Below are positions 51,343-59,537 of a DNA stretch of 64,000 bases, in pieces. Under the pieces are notes generated by a model that made no database searches, had not been told where the DNA came from, and saw only the letters and a list, made by a program, of their open reading frames with translations. A program made the translations under genes and the position numbers. Source of the stretch: an uncultured Tenacibaculum sp. (GTDB lineage Bacteria; Bacteroidota; Bacteroidia; Flavobacteriales; Flavobacteriaceae). The DNA lies in NCBI GenBank assembly GCA_947497895.1, contig CANMIL010000006.1:62001-126000 (forward strand), in the 5' to 3' direction. Position 1 is the first letter of the stretch. The number at the start of each line of letters is the position of its first letter.

Positions 51343-52449
51343 TCACCTCGACTTATCAAACTCTTCTACTAAAGCTTCATCAATTGTAATATTTTCAGGT
51401 AGAATGCGCAATCGATATTTACTATCTCCTACGAACGTAATCAAATCTTTTCGTTCCAATCTATTTTCATCATTCAACTGTAAAATGGTATTGATATTCT
51501 CAATAATACGGGTTATGTAAGTTTGACTTTTTATTTCACCGCCATATCTCACCTCAATACATTGCTCAGCTGCTTGATTAAATTTTCTTCTTATTCCAAA
51601 GTCTAATAAATTTTTATACTGTGTTGTTTTCGAACCAAAATCAATTTTCTCGGTAATAATTCCTTTTGAAGGAATGGTAAGTTCAACTAAGGACCAATCC
51701 AAGAATTTAATCTTCATTTCATTCGACTTTGGTGTATGAGCTAATTGAATCACCCAACTTGTTGCCAAAACTAAAAACAAGGATACTAGTGATGTTTTGG
51801 TTATAATTCTAATTAATTGATTCAAGAAATCATTCCCTAGCTCTACAAAAACATCAGACAATTGTGATACAAACAATAAGAAAACAATTACCACTGACAA
51901 TATGGCTACCAATTTTAATCCTCGAAACATAAACGTTCTGTAAAAAGAAATTGCCATCAAATAGCAAAGAAAAGTTGTTAGTAAGAAATCAGGAACTCCC
52001 ATTAATTTTACTCCAGAATATACTTCATTTCTCAAACTAACAGATAACAACAGAGTCAACCCAAAAACTATGGCTATAATTACCGAAATAATTCTCACAT
52101 TTTTTTCATTTCGATAAATAAATAAGGGTGAATAATACATATAATACAATGCCAACAACCAAAACAAATTATTAATGGTTGAAAACATGTTAACTCCTAT
52201 TTGATACATTAAAGAATCATGAAAAGAAAAATAATCTGCTAATAAAGCCCAAGTTCCAGAAAATACCCACACCAACATTCCGCAGCTAAAGAACAATAGT
52301 CCTCGATCAACTCTTTTGACTGAATTACCTTCTTCTAAAACAGATCGAAACCTCTTTCGAATGTTATAATAAATAGCTAGCAGTAACATCACTCCAATGA
52401 AAGAAATGAAAATATGAGATAAATTATGAAACTGAGTTACCTGAGACAT
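51343..52449 (-). CDS. uncharacterised membrane protein with 7 TM-like helices
   Basis: A 368-residue protein with about seven hydrophobic helices in residues 10-235 (first F-I-S-F-I-G-V-M-L-L-L-A-I-Y). It has a soluble, mixed alpha/beta C-terminal part (about 245-368) with L-V-E-L-T-I-P-S-K-G near 256. The topology resembles 7TM sensor proteins, but no kinase, HTH or GGDEF domain is recognisable. It is the last gene of the kynurenine cluster strand, 39 bases after the 76-residue gene. A role in sensing or transport is speculation. Confidence 0.6.
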   Translation of the reverse strand: MSQVTQFHNLSHIFISFIGVMLLLAIYYNIRKRFRSVLEEGNSVKRVDRGLLFFSCGMLVWVFSGTWALLADYFSFHDSLMYQIGVNMFSTINNLFWLLALYYMYYSPLFIYRNEKNVRIISVIIAIVFGLTLLLSVSLRNEVYSGVKLMGVPDFLLTTFLCYLMAISFYRTFMFRGLKLVAILSVVIVFLLFVSQLSDVFVELGNDFLNQLIRIITKTSLVSLFLVLATSWVIQLAHTPKSNEMKIKFLDWSLVELTIPSKGIITEKIDFGSKTTQYKNLLDFGIRRKFNQAAEQCIEVRYGGEIKSQTYITRIIENINTILQLNDENRLERKDLITFVGDSKYRLRILPENITIDEALVEEFDKSR

Positions 52450-52488
52450 TTTAAATTAATTTCGAGTATAAAGAATAGTATGAAAATA

Positions 52489-52719
52489 CTATTCTTTTAG
52501 GAAATAAAATGCCACTGCAATGAAAATTAACAACATCATTAGTTTTAAGACATATCCTACGATCGCATTTTTTCTAAGCTCTTTCTCATTATAGTAAAAA
52601 GAAAAGTCTTTTTTACACAACCCAAAAAGGTATCTTACAATAGCTCCAAACCATTCGGAAGTAGCCAATTCTCCATTCATTAAAACAACTTTTTCCTTTT
52701 CTTCTTTTTCCTTTTTCAT
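52489..52719 (-). CDS. small single-pass membrane protein
   Basis: A 76-residue protein with a Lys/Glu-rich start (M-K-K-E-K-E-E-K-E-K), a middle amphipathic part, and one C-terminal membrane helix (L-K-L-M-M-L-L-I-F-I-A-V-A-F-Y-F). It begins 5 bases after the ACMS decarboxylase stop and is therefore likely co-transcribed. I do not recognise a family. Confidence 0.6.
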   Translation of the reverse strand: MKKEKEEKEKVVLMNGELATSEWFGAIVRYLFGLCKKDFSFYYNEKELRKNAIVGYVLKLMMLLIFIAVAFYFLKE

Positions 52720-52724
52720 AAATT

Positions 52725-53807
52725 CTACGTTATAATTTTATTTACTAAATCTTTTTTTAATTCCTCGTTATCTCCAAACAGCCATTGCAATACATTATTC
52801 TCCCACATAGCATCTCTTTGATTTTCTGTTATAATATCTCTCTTAATAGCTAAATCCAGTATTTTCCCAGGATAAGATGATTGTTTATCACTTTCCATTT
52901 CTCCTAACGGATAAGGATCATCTAAACCTATTAGTACCTGATCTGATCCTTGGTTCTTTATCAATAATTCTAATGAACCAGTATCATGTACCAACGTATC
53001 AAAAAAGATATTCTTATGACCTACTGCTTTTCTTGGATGTTCTTTTCCTTCGAATAAATCTGGTCGTCCATCAAAACCTTGAATCCTACGCCCTAGATTC
53101 ATTTGAGCCAACTGCCCTCCATGAGCAAAGCAAATTCTCATATTGGGATATTTGTCATAATAACCATTCAAACTCAAGAAATGATAAGCATCAGCACATT
53201 GTGCCAACATCCATATTAAATGAAATCTCCAAGAGGTATTCTCTAATTTAATAAATTTCTCACCATCATAAGGATGAATCTCAACGGCAAGATTGTACTT
53301 ATTGGCCAATTCAAAAATGGGCTCATTTTCTTCATCAAAAATACATCGCCAAGTACCTATGGTATCCATGTAGTGTGTAGGTAAACAAAGTAAGCGCATT
53401 CCTAACTGTTCTACACATCTTTCAATTTCCCAACAAGCACCTCTTACAAATCCAGGATGAACTACGAAACCACAAGTAAACTTAGAAGGATGATCCTGCT
53501 GTATTTTAGCATTAAAGTCGTTTTGGAAACGCAAGGCCTGTTTCATCTCTTCCAAACGTAAACCATTTCCATATAACTGAGAGAGATTTAATACAACTGC
53601 ATGGTCTATATTAAAATGTTCCATCCAAGCCAGCTTCTCATTTAAGAAGAAACTTGAATCAGTAACTGGACGCTTCCAGTTTTTCTGTAACATGAACTTT
53701 TTGTCCTTGTCTACCCAAAAAATACCTTTGTCTTTCATGAACTGTGGAATTTCTTCCGGATATGGTAATAAGTGTGAATGTCCGTTTATTCTAAGTTTAC
53801 GTTTCAT
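52725..53807 (-). CDS. nbaD: 2-amino-3-carboxymuconate-6-semialdehyde decarboxylase
   Basis: A 360-residue amidohydrolase-superfamily decarboxylase. Zinc ligands His10 and His12 (N-G-H-S-H), His178 (V-E-I-H-P-Y) and Asp296 (I-G-L-D-D-P) match ACMSD; His229 (A-H-G-G) is the likely catalytic base. It converts ACMS to 2-aminomuconate semialdehyde, steering the pathway away from quinolinate. It overlaps the methyltransferase gene by 11 bases, so the two are probably translationally coupled. Its partners nbaC and nbaE are in the same cluster. Confidence 0.93.
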   Translation of the reverse strand: MKRKLRINGHSHLLPYPEEIPQFMKDKGIFWVDKDKKFMLQKNWKRPVTDSSFFLNEKLAWMEHFNIDHAVVLNLSQLYGNGLRLEEMKQALRFQNDFNAKIQQDHPSKFTCGFVVHPGFVRGACWEIERCVEQLGMRLLCLPTHYMDTIGTWRCIFDEENEPIFELANKYNLAVEIHPYDGEKFIKLENTSWRFHLIWMLAQCADAYHFLSLNGYYDKYPNMRICFAHGGQLAQMNLGRRIQGFDGRPDLFEGKEHPRKAVGHKNIFFDTLVHDTGSLELLIKNQGSDQVLIGLDDPYPLGEMESDKQSSYPGKILDLAIKRDIITENQRDAMWENNVLQWLFGDNEELKKDLVNKIIT

Positions 53808-54582
53808 TATAATTTTTTTTAATCCCTAATAAATATAAGTTTACACCAAAATATGTTTTTACTTTTCCAATCTCCCATTTATACGTTTCATTATTCTTAA
53901 GACTACTCACCATTTGATTCATTTCTTTTATAGAATATGTTCTTAAAGCAGATACTAAACCATCCCACCACACAAATAATGGCACTATTGGAAATATATA
54001 AGTAAAGAAAATTCTTTTAAAAGAAAAGGGTTTAATAAAAAGTGTTATTAGAAGCACTAATACAGGCATAAAAAACAATGTAAAGAAACTTACAATACTT
54101 CTTTCCTGAGCTTCAATTATGGCTATATCTCTGTTATTATCAACCGCATTTTGTAAGATTAATTTGGCATCGTTTGGTTGAAAATGATGAAAACATAAAA
54201 ATAACGTTAATAAACCTTGTAATTGTTTAGGTACATTTTTAGCATCTACTGAATAATCAACATAACTCATGTTCGGAGCGTTTTGCTGTGTATATTTAAA
54301 TGCTGGAATATTTGGAAAATAATCGGTTAAAATAATTTCTAATAAAGGAATTTGTTTTAATAATTCTTCATTTAACTTTAATAGTCCACCACCTCCCCCA
54401 GAGCCTAAATCAACAATTTGATTAGTTTTACTATTTTTTATTCCTTTAATTAAAATCGGGATTATTTGTTTATAAATATTCCCCTTATTAGCAATAAATT
54501 GTAATACATCCGTTCCATAATTTCTTATGGATTCGGGAAACCAGTCGAAATCTTCCCATTCAAACAAATGAAGTCTTGGCAT
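53797..54582 (-). CDS. SAM-dependent methyltransferase with C-terminal membrane segments
   Basis: A 261-residue protein with ATG at 54582, chosen over the longer frame at 54615 that overlaps nbaC by 28 bases. The Rossmann SAM motif V-D-L-G-S-G-G-G-G-G is at about 57-66, followed by L-T-D-Y-F. A catalytic-type F-H-H-F segment follows the motif-IV strand. The second half has two strong hydrophobic helices (about 159-176 and 184-200), unusual for a small-molecule methyltransferase. It lies between nbaC (5 bases) and nbaD (overlap), so it is surely in the pathway operon. Substrate unknown; it could act on a hydroxyanthranilate- or kynurenine-derived compound, or on lipid. Confidence 0.75.
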   Translation of the reverse strand: MPRLHLFEWEDFDWFPESIRNYGTDVLQFIANKGNIYKQIIPILIKGIKNSKTNQIVDLGSGGGGGLLKLNEELLKQIPLLEIILTDYFPNIPAFKYTQQNAPNMSYVDYSVDAKNVPKQLQGLLTLFLCFHHFQPNDAKLILQNAVDNNRDIAIIEAQERSIVSFFTLFFMPVLVLLITLFIKPFSFKRIFFTYIFPIVPLFVWWDGLVSALRTYSIKEMNQMVSSLKNNETYKWEIGKVKTYFGVNLYLLGIKKNYNET

Positions 54583-54587
54583 AAAAA

Positions 54588-55106
54588 CTATGCTTTTTTC
54601 ATCACTGTTCCACAATTAGAACAAGTGCATTTTTCTCTATCAGAATAATACCTATCAAAAATTATTGGCATATCTGTTTCAATATTATCTAAAGCAAATT
54701 CCTCTCTATATAAAGGAGTTCCGCAGTTTTCACAATACCATTCAAGAGCATCCATCATTCCTTTTTCTCTTGGATATTCAATTACCAACCCAATAGTATT
54801 TGCTTTTCTTTGAGGGGAATGTGGCACTTTACCGGGTAGCAAGTATATATCTCCTTCGTTAATTTCAACATCAATCATCTCTCCCTTATCATCTATAATT
54901 TTCAAAATCATATCGCCTTCTACTTGGTAGAAAAACTCTGGAGTTTCATTATAATGATAATCTTTTCTATTATTTGGACCACCAACAACCATAACAATAT
55001 ATTCTCCATCTTTCCAGACTTGCTTGTTTCCAACTGGTGGCTTTAATAAATCACGATGTTCGTCTATCCATTTCTTAAAGTTTAATGGTTGTACTAGTTT
55101 ACTCAT
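54588..55106 (-). CDS. nbaC: 3-hydroxyanthranilate 3,4-dioxygenase
   Basis: A 172-residue cupin. Fe(II) ligands His51, Glu57 and His96 (V-P-H-S-P) fit the family. A rubredoxin-like second metal site at the C-terminus uses Cys125-x-x-Cys128 and Cys162-x-x-Cys165, present in bacterial but not animal forms. It opens the ring of 3-hydroxyanthranilate to ACMS. It is preceded by the hairpin at 55126-55146. Confidence 0.94.
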   Translation of the reverse strand: MSKLVQPLNFKKWIDEHRDLLKPPVGNKQVWKDGEYIVMVVGGPNNRKDYHYNETPEFFYQVEGDMILKIIDDKGEMIDVEINEGDIYLLPGKVPHSPQRKANTIGLVIEYPREKGMMDALEWYCENCGTPLYREEFALDNIETDMPIIFDRYYSDREKCTCSNCGTVMKKA

Positions 55107-55125
55107 ATGATTTTGTTTTAAAAGT

Positions 55126-55146
55126 GCCTCCTTTTATAAAGGAGGC
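55126..55146 (-). terminator. hairpin between the Tat protein gene and nbaC
   Basis: GCCTCCTTT/AAAGGAGGC is a perfect 9-bp palindrome with a 3-base loop. On the minus strand a modest T-run (ACTTTT) follows, so it may attenuate readthrough from the upstream genes into nbaC-MT-nbaD. Confidence 0.65.
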
Positions 55147-55156
55147 TATATTGTTT

Positions 55157-55726
55157 TTAACTAATAATTGCTCTTGTGTTCTTTCTTGAACTTTTAAAAG
55201 TAATTGTGTTGTTCAACGCATTTTTGTATGCAAATACACTCTCACGCCCTTTCTTTTCTTCAATGACTTCTGAAGGAGAAACAAACTTTGAAACATCTAC
55301 ATTTCCTCCGCTTTCCTTAATTCCTAAACTGAAGTTTTCGGTTAATTTCCCAAATTCTTCAGTAATTTTTTCATTTAAGATATAAAACTTACTTGATCCA
55401 TTTTCCTTAACAATTAGTGCTAATTCATTAGATTTAAAACCTAGCAACGATTTCTTTTCAAGAGGTACTGCATAACAAGTATCACTGAATTTCATTAGTT
55501 GACTAGCGTTGAAAGAATAATTAGATTCATTTAAAAAATCTTTCATATTCTCAAAAGTTTCTGCTACCTCCGTTGTTAAACTTCCTAACGCAATATTAGA
55601 AGTTTGAAAACTAGCTCCGAACTTTGAATTAAAATTTTCCGCCGAATTTGCAAAAGTAGACATTGGAAACATTGATAATGCTCCAGCTCCCATCGTTGAG
55701 GATGCTATAAATTTTCTACGATTCAT
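55157..55726 (-). CDS. uncharacterised Tat-type secreted protein
   Basis: A 189-residue protein whose N-terminus M-N-R-R-K-F-I-A-S-S with a following hydrophobic stretch and A-N-S-A looks like a twin-arginine signal. The mature part is mixed alpha/beta (S-L-T-T-E-V-A-E-T-F-E-N-M; L-S-x-F-K-S-N-E-L-A-L-I-V-K) and not recognised. It sits inside the kynurenine cluster between the SDR and nbaC. A Tat substrate in this pathway would usually bind a cofactor, but no site is visible. Confidence 0.65.
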   Translation of the reverse strand: MNRRKFIASSTMGAGALSMFPMSTFANSAENFNSKFGASFQTSNIALGSLTTEVAETFENMKDFLNESNYSFNASQLMKFSDTCYAVPLEKKSLLGFKSNELALIVKENGSSKFYILNEKITEEFGKLTENFSLGIKESGGNVDVSKFVSPSEVIEEKKGRESVFAYKNALNNTITFKSSRKNTRAIIS

Positions 55727-55807
55727 ACTAAGTTGTTTTTATTTGGTTATTGTATAGTAAAAATACTGTTTTTTGATGCATTAAATTTTTATATTGAATT
55801 TAATCGA

Positions 55808-56584
55808 TTATAGACTCTTCGTTCTACCTCCATCAACAGGAACATTTATTCCGTTAATAAAGCTTGCCTTTTCACTAGCCAAAAACACTACTGCATTTGC
55901 TACTTCAGACGGCTCTGCAAATCGTTTGGCAGGAGAAGCATTTTTCATTAATTCAGCAACTTCTTCTTTTGCCTTCCCCGTTTTAGCTGCCTTATTGTTT
56001 ATAATTTCGTTTAAGCGTTCTGTATTGGTTGCTCCAGGGAGCACATTGTTCACCGTAATTTTAAACTGACCTAATTCATTCGCTAACGTTTTAGACCAAT
56101 TTGCAACGGCTCCTCTAATCGTATTAGAAACACCTAACCCATCCAAAGGTTGTTTAACAGATGTGGAAATTATATTAATAATTCTTCCATATCCTTCCTC
56201 TTTCATAAAAGGAACTAGTGCTTGAACCAATACATGATTACACTTTAAATGCTGAGTAAAGGCTTTTTCAAACTCAATGAGCTCGGCATTAAAAACTGGA
56301 CCTCCCGCTGGACCTCCTGTATTATTAACCAAAATATGGAAGTTCAAACCAGATTCTTTTAACCTACCAGATAGCTCTTCAGGGTTTGAAAAATCGGCCA
56401 CAATGTAATTATGTTCTTGCCTTTCATTTGACAATTCAGCTTTTACTTTTTGTAATTTTTCTTCATTTCGAGCAATTAGGGTTACGTTGACACCTTCGTT
56501 TGCTAATAATATCGCTGTTGCCTTTCCTATTCCTTGTGTACTCCCACAAACAAGTGCATTTTTCCCTTTTAATCCTAAATCCAT
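55808..56584 (-). CDS. SDR-family protein lacking the YxxxK motif
   Basis: A 258-residue Rossmann protein with the SDR N-terminal motif V-C-G-S-T-Q-G-I-G (about 12-20), the N-N-T-G strand (about 87-90) and a C-terminal N-G-I-N-V-P-V-D-G-G (about 243-252). The active-site Tyr and Lys are not there: where Y-x-x-x-K is expected it reads S153-N-T-I-R157. Such SDRs are known but poorly characterised. It directly follows the GNAT gene (stop and ATG adjacent) in the kynurenine cluster. It could reduce or dehydrogenate a pathway side product, or be a non-catalytic member. Confidence 0.8.
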   Translation of the reverse strand: MDLGLKGKNALVCGSTQGIGKATAILLANEGVNVTLIARNEEKLQKVKAELSNERQEHNYIVADFSNPEELSGRLKESGLNFHILVNNTGGPAGGPVFNAELIEFEKAFTQHLKCNHVLVQALVPFMKEEGYGRIINIISTSVKQPLDGLGVSNTIRGAVANWSKTLANELGQFKITVNNVLPGATNTERLNEIINNKAAKTGKAKEEVAELMKNASPAKRFAEPSEVANAVVFLASEKASFINGINVPVDGGRTKSL

Positions 56585-57025
56585 TTATGTATATATTTCT
56601 TTTGCTATATCATTTAACTTTTCCATAAGCATATTGGGGCTTTTGATAAATTCAAATCCGAATTTTTCATACAAACTATGCGCATCTTTTGTTGCCAACA
56701 TCCATTTATTGACCTCTTTTAATTCCGAGAAGTTCAGTATTTGATCTAACAAAACTTTTGAATATCCCTTTCCTCTTTCTTCTTCAATTACAAACACATC
56801 CAGTAAATATGCAAAAAACACTTTATCTGTCATTACCCGAGCGAAGGCTATTTGTTCTCCTTTATAAAACAACCCAAAATTCATTGTATTTTCAACAGCT
56901 ATTTTTTGCTGGTCGAAAGTTCTTCCCCTTCCCCAATATGAATCCTTTATGAAATTATAAATCATCTCTAAATCCATATCATCATGGGAACTAGAAAAGA
57001 AAAGGTCTTCTTTAACTTTAATCAT
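56585..57025 (-). CDS. GNAT-family N-acetyltransferase
   Basis: A 146-residue protein starting at the ATG at 57025 (M-I-K-V-K-E-D), which overlaps the dehydrogenase stop by 8 bases. The longer frame from 57097 reaches into the dehydrogenase gene and is not favoured. The acetyl-CoA-binding motif V-I-E-E-E-R-G-K-G-Y-S-K-V-L-L is present (about residues 79-93). It acetylates an amine in the cytosol; the acceptor is unknown but the position invites an aminomuconate or kynurenine derivative. Confidence 0.8.
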   Translation of the reverse strand: MIKVKEDLFFSSSHDDMDLEMIYNFIKDSYWGRGRTFDQQKIAVENTMNFGLFYKGEQIAFARVMTDKVFFAYLLDVFVIEEERGKGYSKVLLDQILNFSELKEVNKWMLATKDAHSLYEKFGFEFIKSPNMLMEKLNDIAKEIYT

Positions 57026-58460
57026 AATTAATACATACGTTTTTAGGTTCTGTAAAAAAACGTAATGCCTCAAATCCTCCTTCTCTTCCAACACCACTAG
57101 CCTTTACTCCGCCAAAAGGTGTTCTTAAATCGCGCATTAACCAAGTATTTACCCACACAATTCCTGTTTGCAATTGCTTGCTCATCTTCATGGTTCTATT
57201 TAAATTATTTGTCCATAAGGTAGCTGATAACCCATATTTCACACCATTTGCCATTTTTAAAACTTCTTCCTCCTTTTTAAACGGCATGATGGTGACAACA
57301 GGACCAAATATCTCTTCTTGATTTAATTTACAATCATTACTCTTCACTTCTATAATTGTTGGCTGTAAATAGTAACCGTTTTCATTTCCTGGAACCTTTA
57401 CCTTTTCACCTCCATAAAGAATTTTTCCTTCTTCTTGCTCAGCATTATCGATGTACGATTTCACTTTTTCTAAATGATTTTTAGAAACTAATGCTCCTAC
57501 ATCACTGTTACTATTCAAAGGATTTCCAATTTTGAGTTTGGATACTCTATCAATAAAATCTTTTTTGAACTTTTCGTAAATAGTTTCTTCAATAAAAATT
57601 CGACTTCCACATAAACAAATTTGACCTTGATTTGCAAAAGAAGACCTAACCGTTGTGTTTAACATCTTCTCATAATCACAGTCTGAGAATATAATATTAG
57701 GATTCTTACCACCTAACTCTAGAGATAACTTTTTAAACATTGGAGCCACTGTTCTTGCTATGTGCGCTCCTGTAACAGTTCCTCCTGTAAATGAAATCGC
57801 TTTAATATCAGGATGCTCAATAATCGCCTGCCCTGCACTTTGCCCCAAGCCATGAACAATATTTAGTACACCTGGTGGTAATCCAGCATCATTACAAATA
57901 TCTCCTAGTAAATAAGCGGTCATAGGAGTAACTTCACTTGGTTTGGCAACCACACAATTACCAGCTGCTATTGCTGGAGCAATTTTCCAAGTAAATAAAT
58001 ATAAAGGTAAATTCCATGGAGAAATACAACCGACAACACCAATAGATTGTCTTAAAGTAAAATTTATCGCATTTAATCCAACGCTTTCATGGGCTTCTGA
58101 CGAAAATTGAGTAATAGCATCAGCAAAAAACTGAAAATTAGACGAAGCCCTGGGGATATCTATTTTGGTTGCCAAACTTAATGGTTTTCCATTATCCACA
58201 GACTCTGCCTCTGCTAACTCTCCTAATTTCGCTTGAATACCCTTTGCTATTTTTGACAAAATCTGACTTCTCTCGTTTAATGTAGTATTTGACCACATTG
58301 GAAATGCCTTTTTAGCAGCAGTTACGGCTAATTCAATATCTTCTTTTGATGAATTCGGAATCATCCCGTATACTTCCCCTTTCGAAGGGTTATAGTTTTC
58401 AATCCACCTGTCAGCAACAGGATTCAAGAACTTTCCATCTATGTAGTTTAGAATTTTCAT
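57018..58460 (-). CDS. nbaE: 2-aminomuconate-6-semialdehyde dehydrogenase (ALDH family)
   Basis: A 480-residue NAD-dependent aldehyde dehydrogenase. The catalytic Cys282 is in G-Q-I-C, with the general-base Glu in L-E-L-G-G-K (about 250). The cofactor motif F-T-G-G-T-V-T-G-A is at about 227-235. The ATG at 58460 (M-K-I-L-N-Y-I-D-G-K) is preferred over an upstream in-frame start at 58484. The family (AMSDH/HMSDH/ALDH8) oxidises 2-aminomuconate semialdehyde to 2-aminomuconate. Cluster context fixes the substrate better than the sequence alone. Confidence 0.9.
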   Translation of the reverse strand: MKILNYIDGKFLNPVADRWIENYNPSKGEVYGMIPNSSKEDIELAVTAAKKAFPMWSNTTLNERSQILSKIAKGIQAKLGELAEAESVDNGKPLSLATKIDIPRASSNFQFFADAITQFSSEAHESVGLNAINFTLRQSIGVVGCISPWNLPLYLFTWKIAPAIAAGNCVVAKPSEVTPMTAYLLGDICNDAGLPPGVLNIVHGLGQSAGQAIIEHPDIKAISFTGGTVTGAHIARTVAPMFKKLSLELGGKNPNIIFSDCDYEKMLNTTVRSSFANQGQICLCGSRIFIEETIYEKFKKDFIDRVSKLKIGNPLNSNSDVGALVSKNHLEKVKSYIDNAEQEEGKILYGGEKVKVPGNENGYYLQPTIIEVKSNDCKLNQEEIFGPVVTIMPFKKEEEVLKMANGVKYGLSATLWTNNLNRTMKMSKQLQTGIVWVNTWLMRDLRTPFGGVKASGVGREGGFEALRFFTEPKNVCINYD

Positions 58461-58523
58461 ACTACTTCTTTTTTCTCCAACCATCGCGGTGGAATTTCTT
58501 AATGTATTTCTGTTTTAAGTATG

Positions 58524-58934
58524 CTATTGTTTCTTATATGCTACCGCTTTAATTTCAATGAGTAAATGAGGGTGTGGCAATTGGTGAACTGCAACAGTTG
58601 TTCTAGTTGGACCATTATAATCGAAATATTCAGCATAAACTTGATTATACCCTCCAAAATCATTCATATTTACCAAAAAAGAAGTGATATCTACAACATC
58701 TTCTAAATCCGCACCTACCTCTTTCAAAATATCTCTAATATTTTCGATAACCGCTCTGGTTTGTTTTCGAATATCTAAATTGGTTGTTCCAAACTCATCT
58801 ACCTCAACTCCTTCAAATGAATTATCGGGTCTTCTTGAACTCGTTCCAGAAACATAGATAAAATCTCCTACCTGCTTTACATGTGGAAATTTACCTCTAG
58901 GAATTGCTTTACCTTTAATTACTTTACTATCCAT
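58524..58934 (-). CDS. nbaF: RidA-family 2-aminomuconate deaminase
   Basis: A 136-residue YjgF/RidA-fold protein. It starts with [14 protein letters not shown] and has the [14 protein letters not shown] motif (about 26-39) of the NbaF/AmnD branch. The C-terminal L-L-I-E-I-K-A-V-A matches the RidA pattern E-I-x-A-V-A. The fold deaminates enamines or imines; with nbaD and nbaE present, conversion of 2-aminomuconate to 4-oxalocrotonate is the expected role. Confidence 0.88.
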   Translation of the reverse strand: MDSKVIKGKAIPRGKFPHVKQVGDFIYVSGTSSRRPDNSFEGVEVDEFGTTNLDIRKQTRAVIENIRDILKEVGADLEDVVDITSFLVNMNDFGGYNQVYAEYFDYNGPTRTTVAVHQLPHPHLLIEIKAVAYKKQ

Positions 58935-58980
58935 TTATTTTAAATTTTTCTCGAACCTTTTCTTTTAGATTCATATTTCG

Positions 58981-59499
58981 TTACTCCATTGCTAGTTCGA
59001 GTAACTTTAATGTTGTTTTTAAATTTCTTGTTGTTGCTGTAACTCCTAATTTCTTTTCAAAAAAAACATTAGATAACTTAGTTTTACCGTAACCTCCTGC
59101 TGCATTCACATACACAACATCATTTATAATTTCAAACTCATCATCTTTAGCATTTACTTCTATATTAGTTTGTGTTGGTACATCTGATAAAAAGGTAAAA
59201 TACTGTTGTTTCTCCAATACATCTTTATACGGATTCTTCTCGATAGCTTCCTTCCATTCGTTAACAGTCCTTACCAATATTGGCACATCATAATTGAATT
59301 CCTTTTTTACAGCTTCTTTGAGGTTTGCCGCTAATTCACTTCCTATTTCTTCGGTTTTTAGTACAACATTGCCACTTTGAATATAGGTTTTCACCTCTTT
59401 ATAATCAAGGTTTTCTAGTATCTCTTTCAAGTCTTTCATTGAAAGTTTATTCTTCCCTGAAACATTTATTCCTCTCAATATGACGATGTATGTTTTCAT
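58981..59499 (-). CDS. DUF1697 protein
   Basis: A 172-residue protein with the typical DUF1697 start Y-I-V-I-L-R-G-I-N-V-S-G-K-N and the Y-I-Q-S-G-N-V-V-L motif (about 39-47). It ends with the A-T-T-R-N-L-K-T-T motif. The function is unknown. It is embedded between the kmo and nbaF genes, with 38 bases separating it from kmo, but DUF1697 genes are widespread and its link to the pathway is not clear. Confidence 0.85.
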   Translation of the reverse strand: MKTYIVILRGINVSGKNKLSMKDLKEILENLDYKEVKTYIQSGNVVLKTEEIGSELAANLKEAVKKEFNYDVPILVRTVNEWKEAIEKNPYKDVLEKQQYFTFLSDVPTQTNIEVNAKDDEFEIINDVVYVNAAGGYGKTKLSNVFFEKKLGVTATTRNLKTTLKLLELAME

Positions 59500-59537
59500 T
59501 GTTTGTTGTTCGATCGTTTAAATACTTTCACTATCAA

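Noticed and set aside
58461..58484. Extra eight residues on the aldehyde dehydrogenase
   Set aside because: Family alignment begins at M-K-I-L-N-Y-I-D-G-K; the upstream residues are not conserved-looking.
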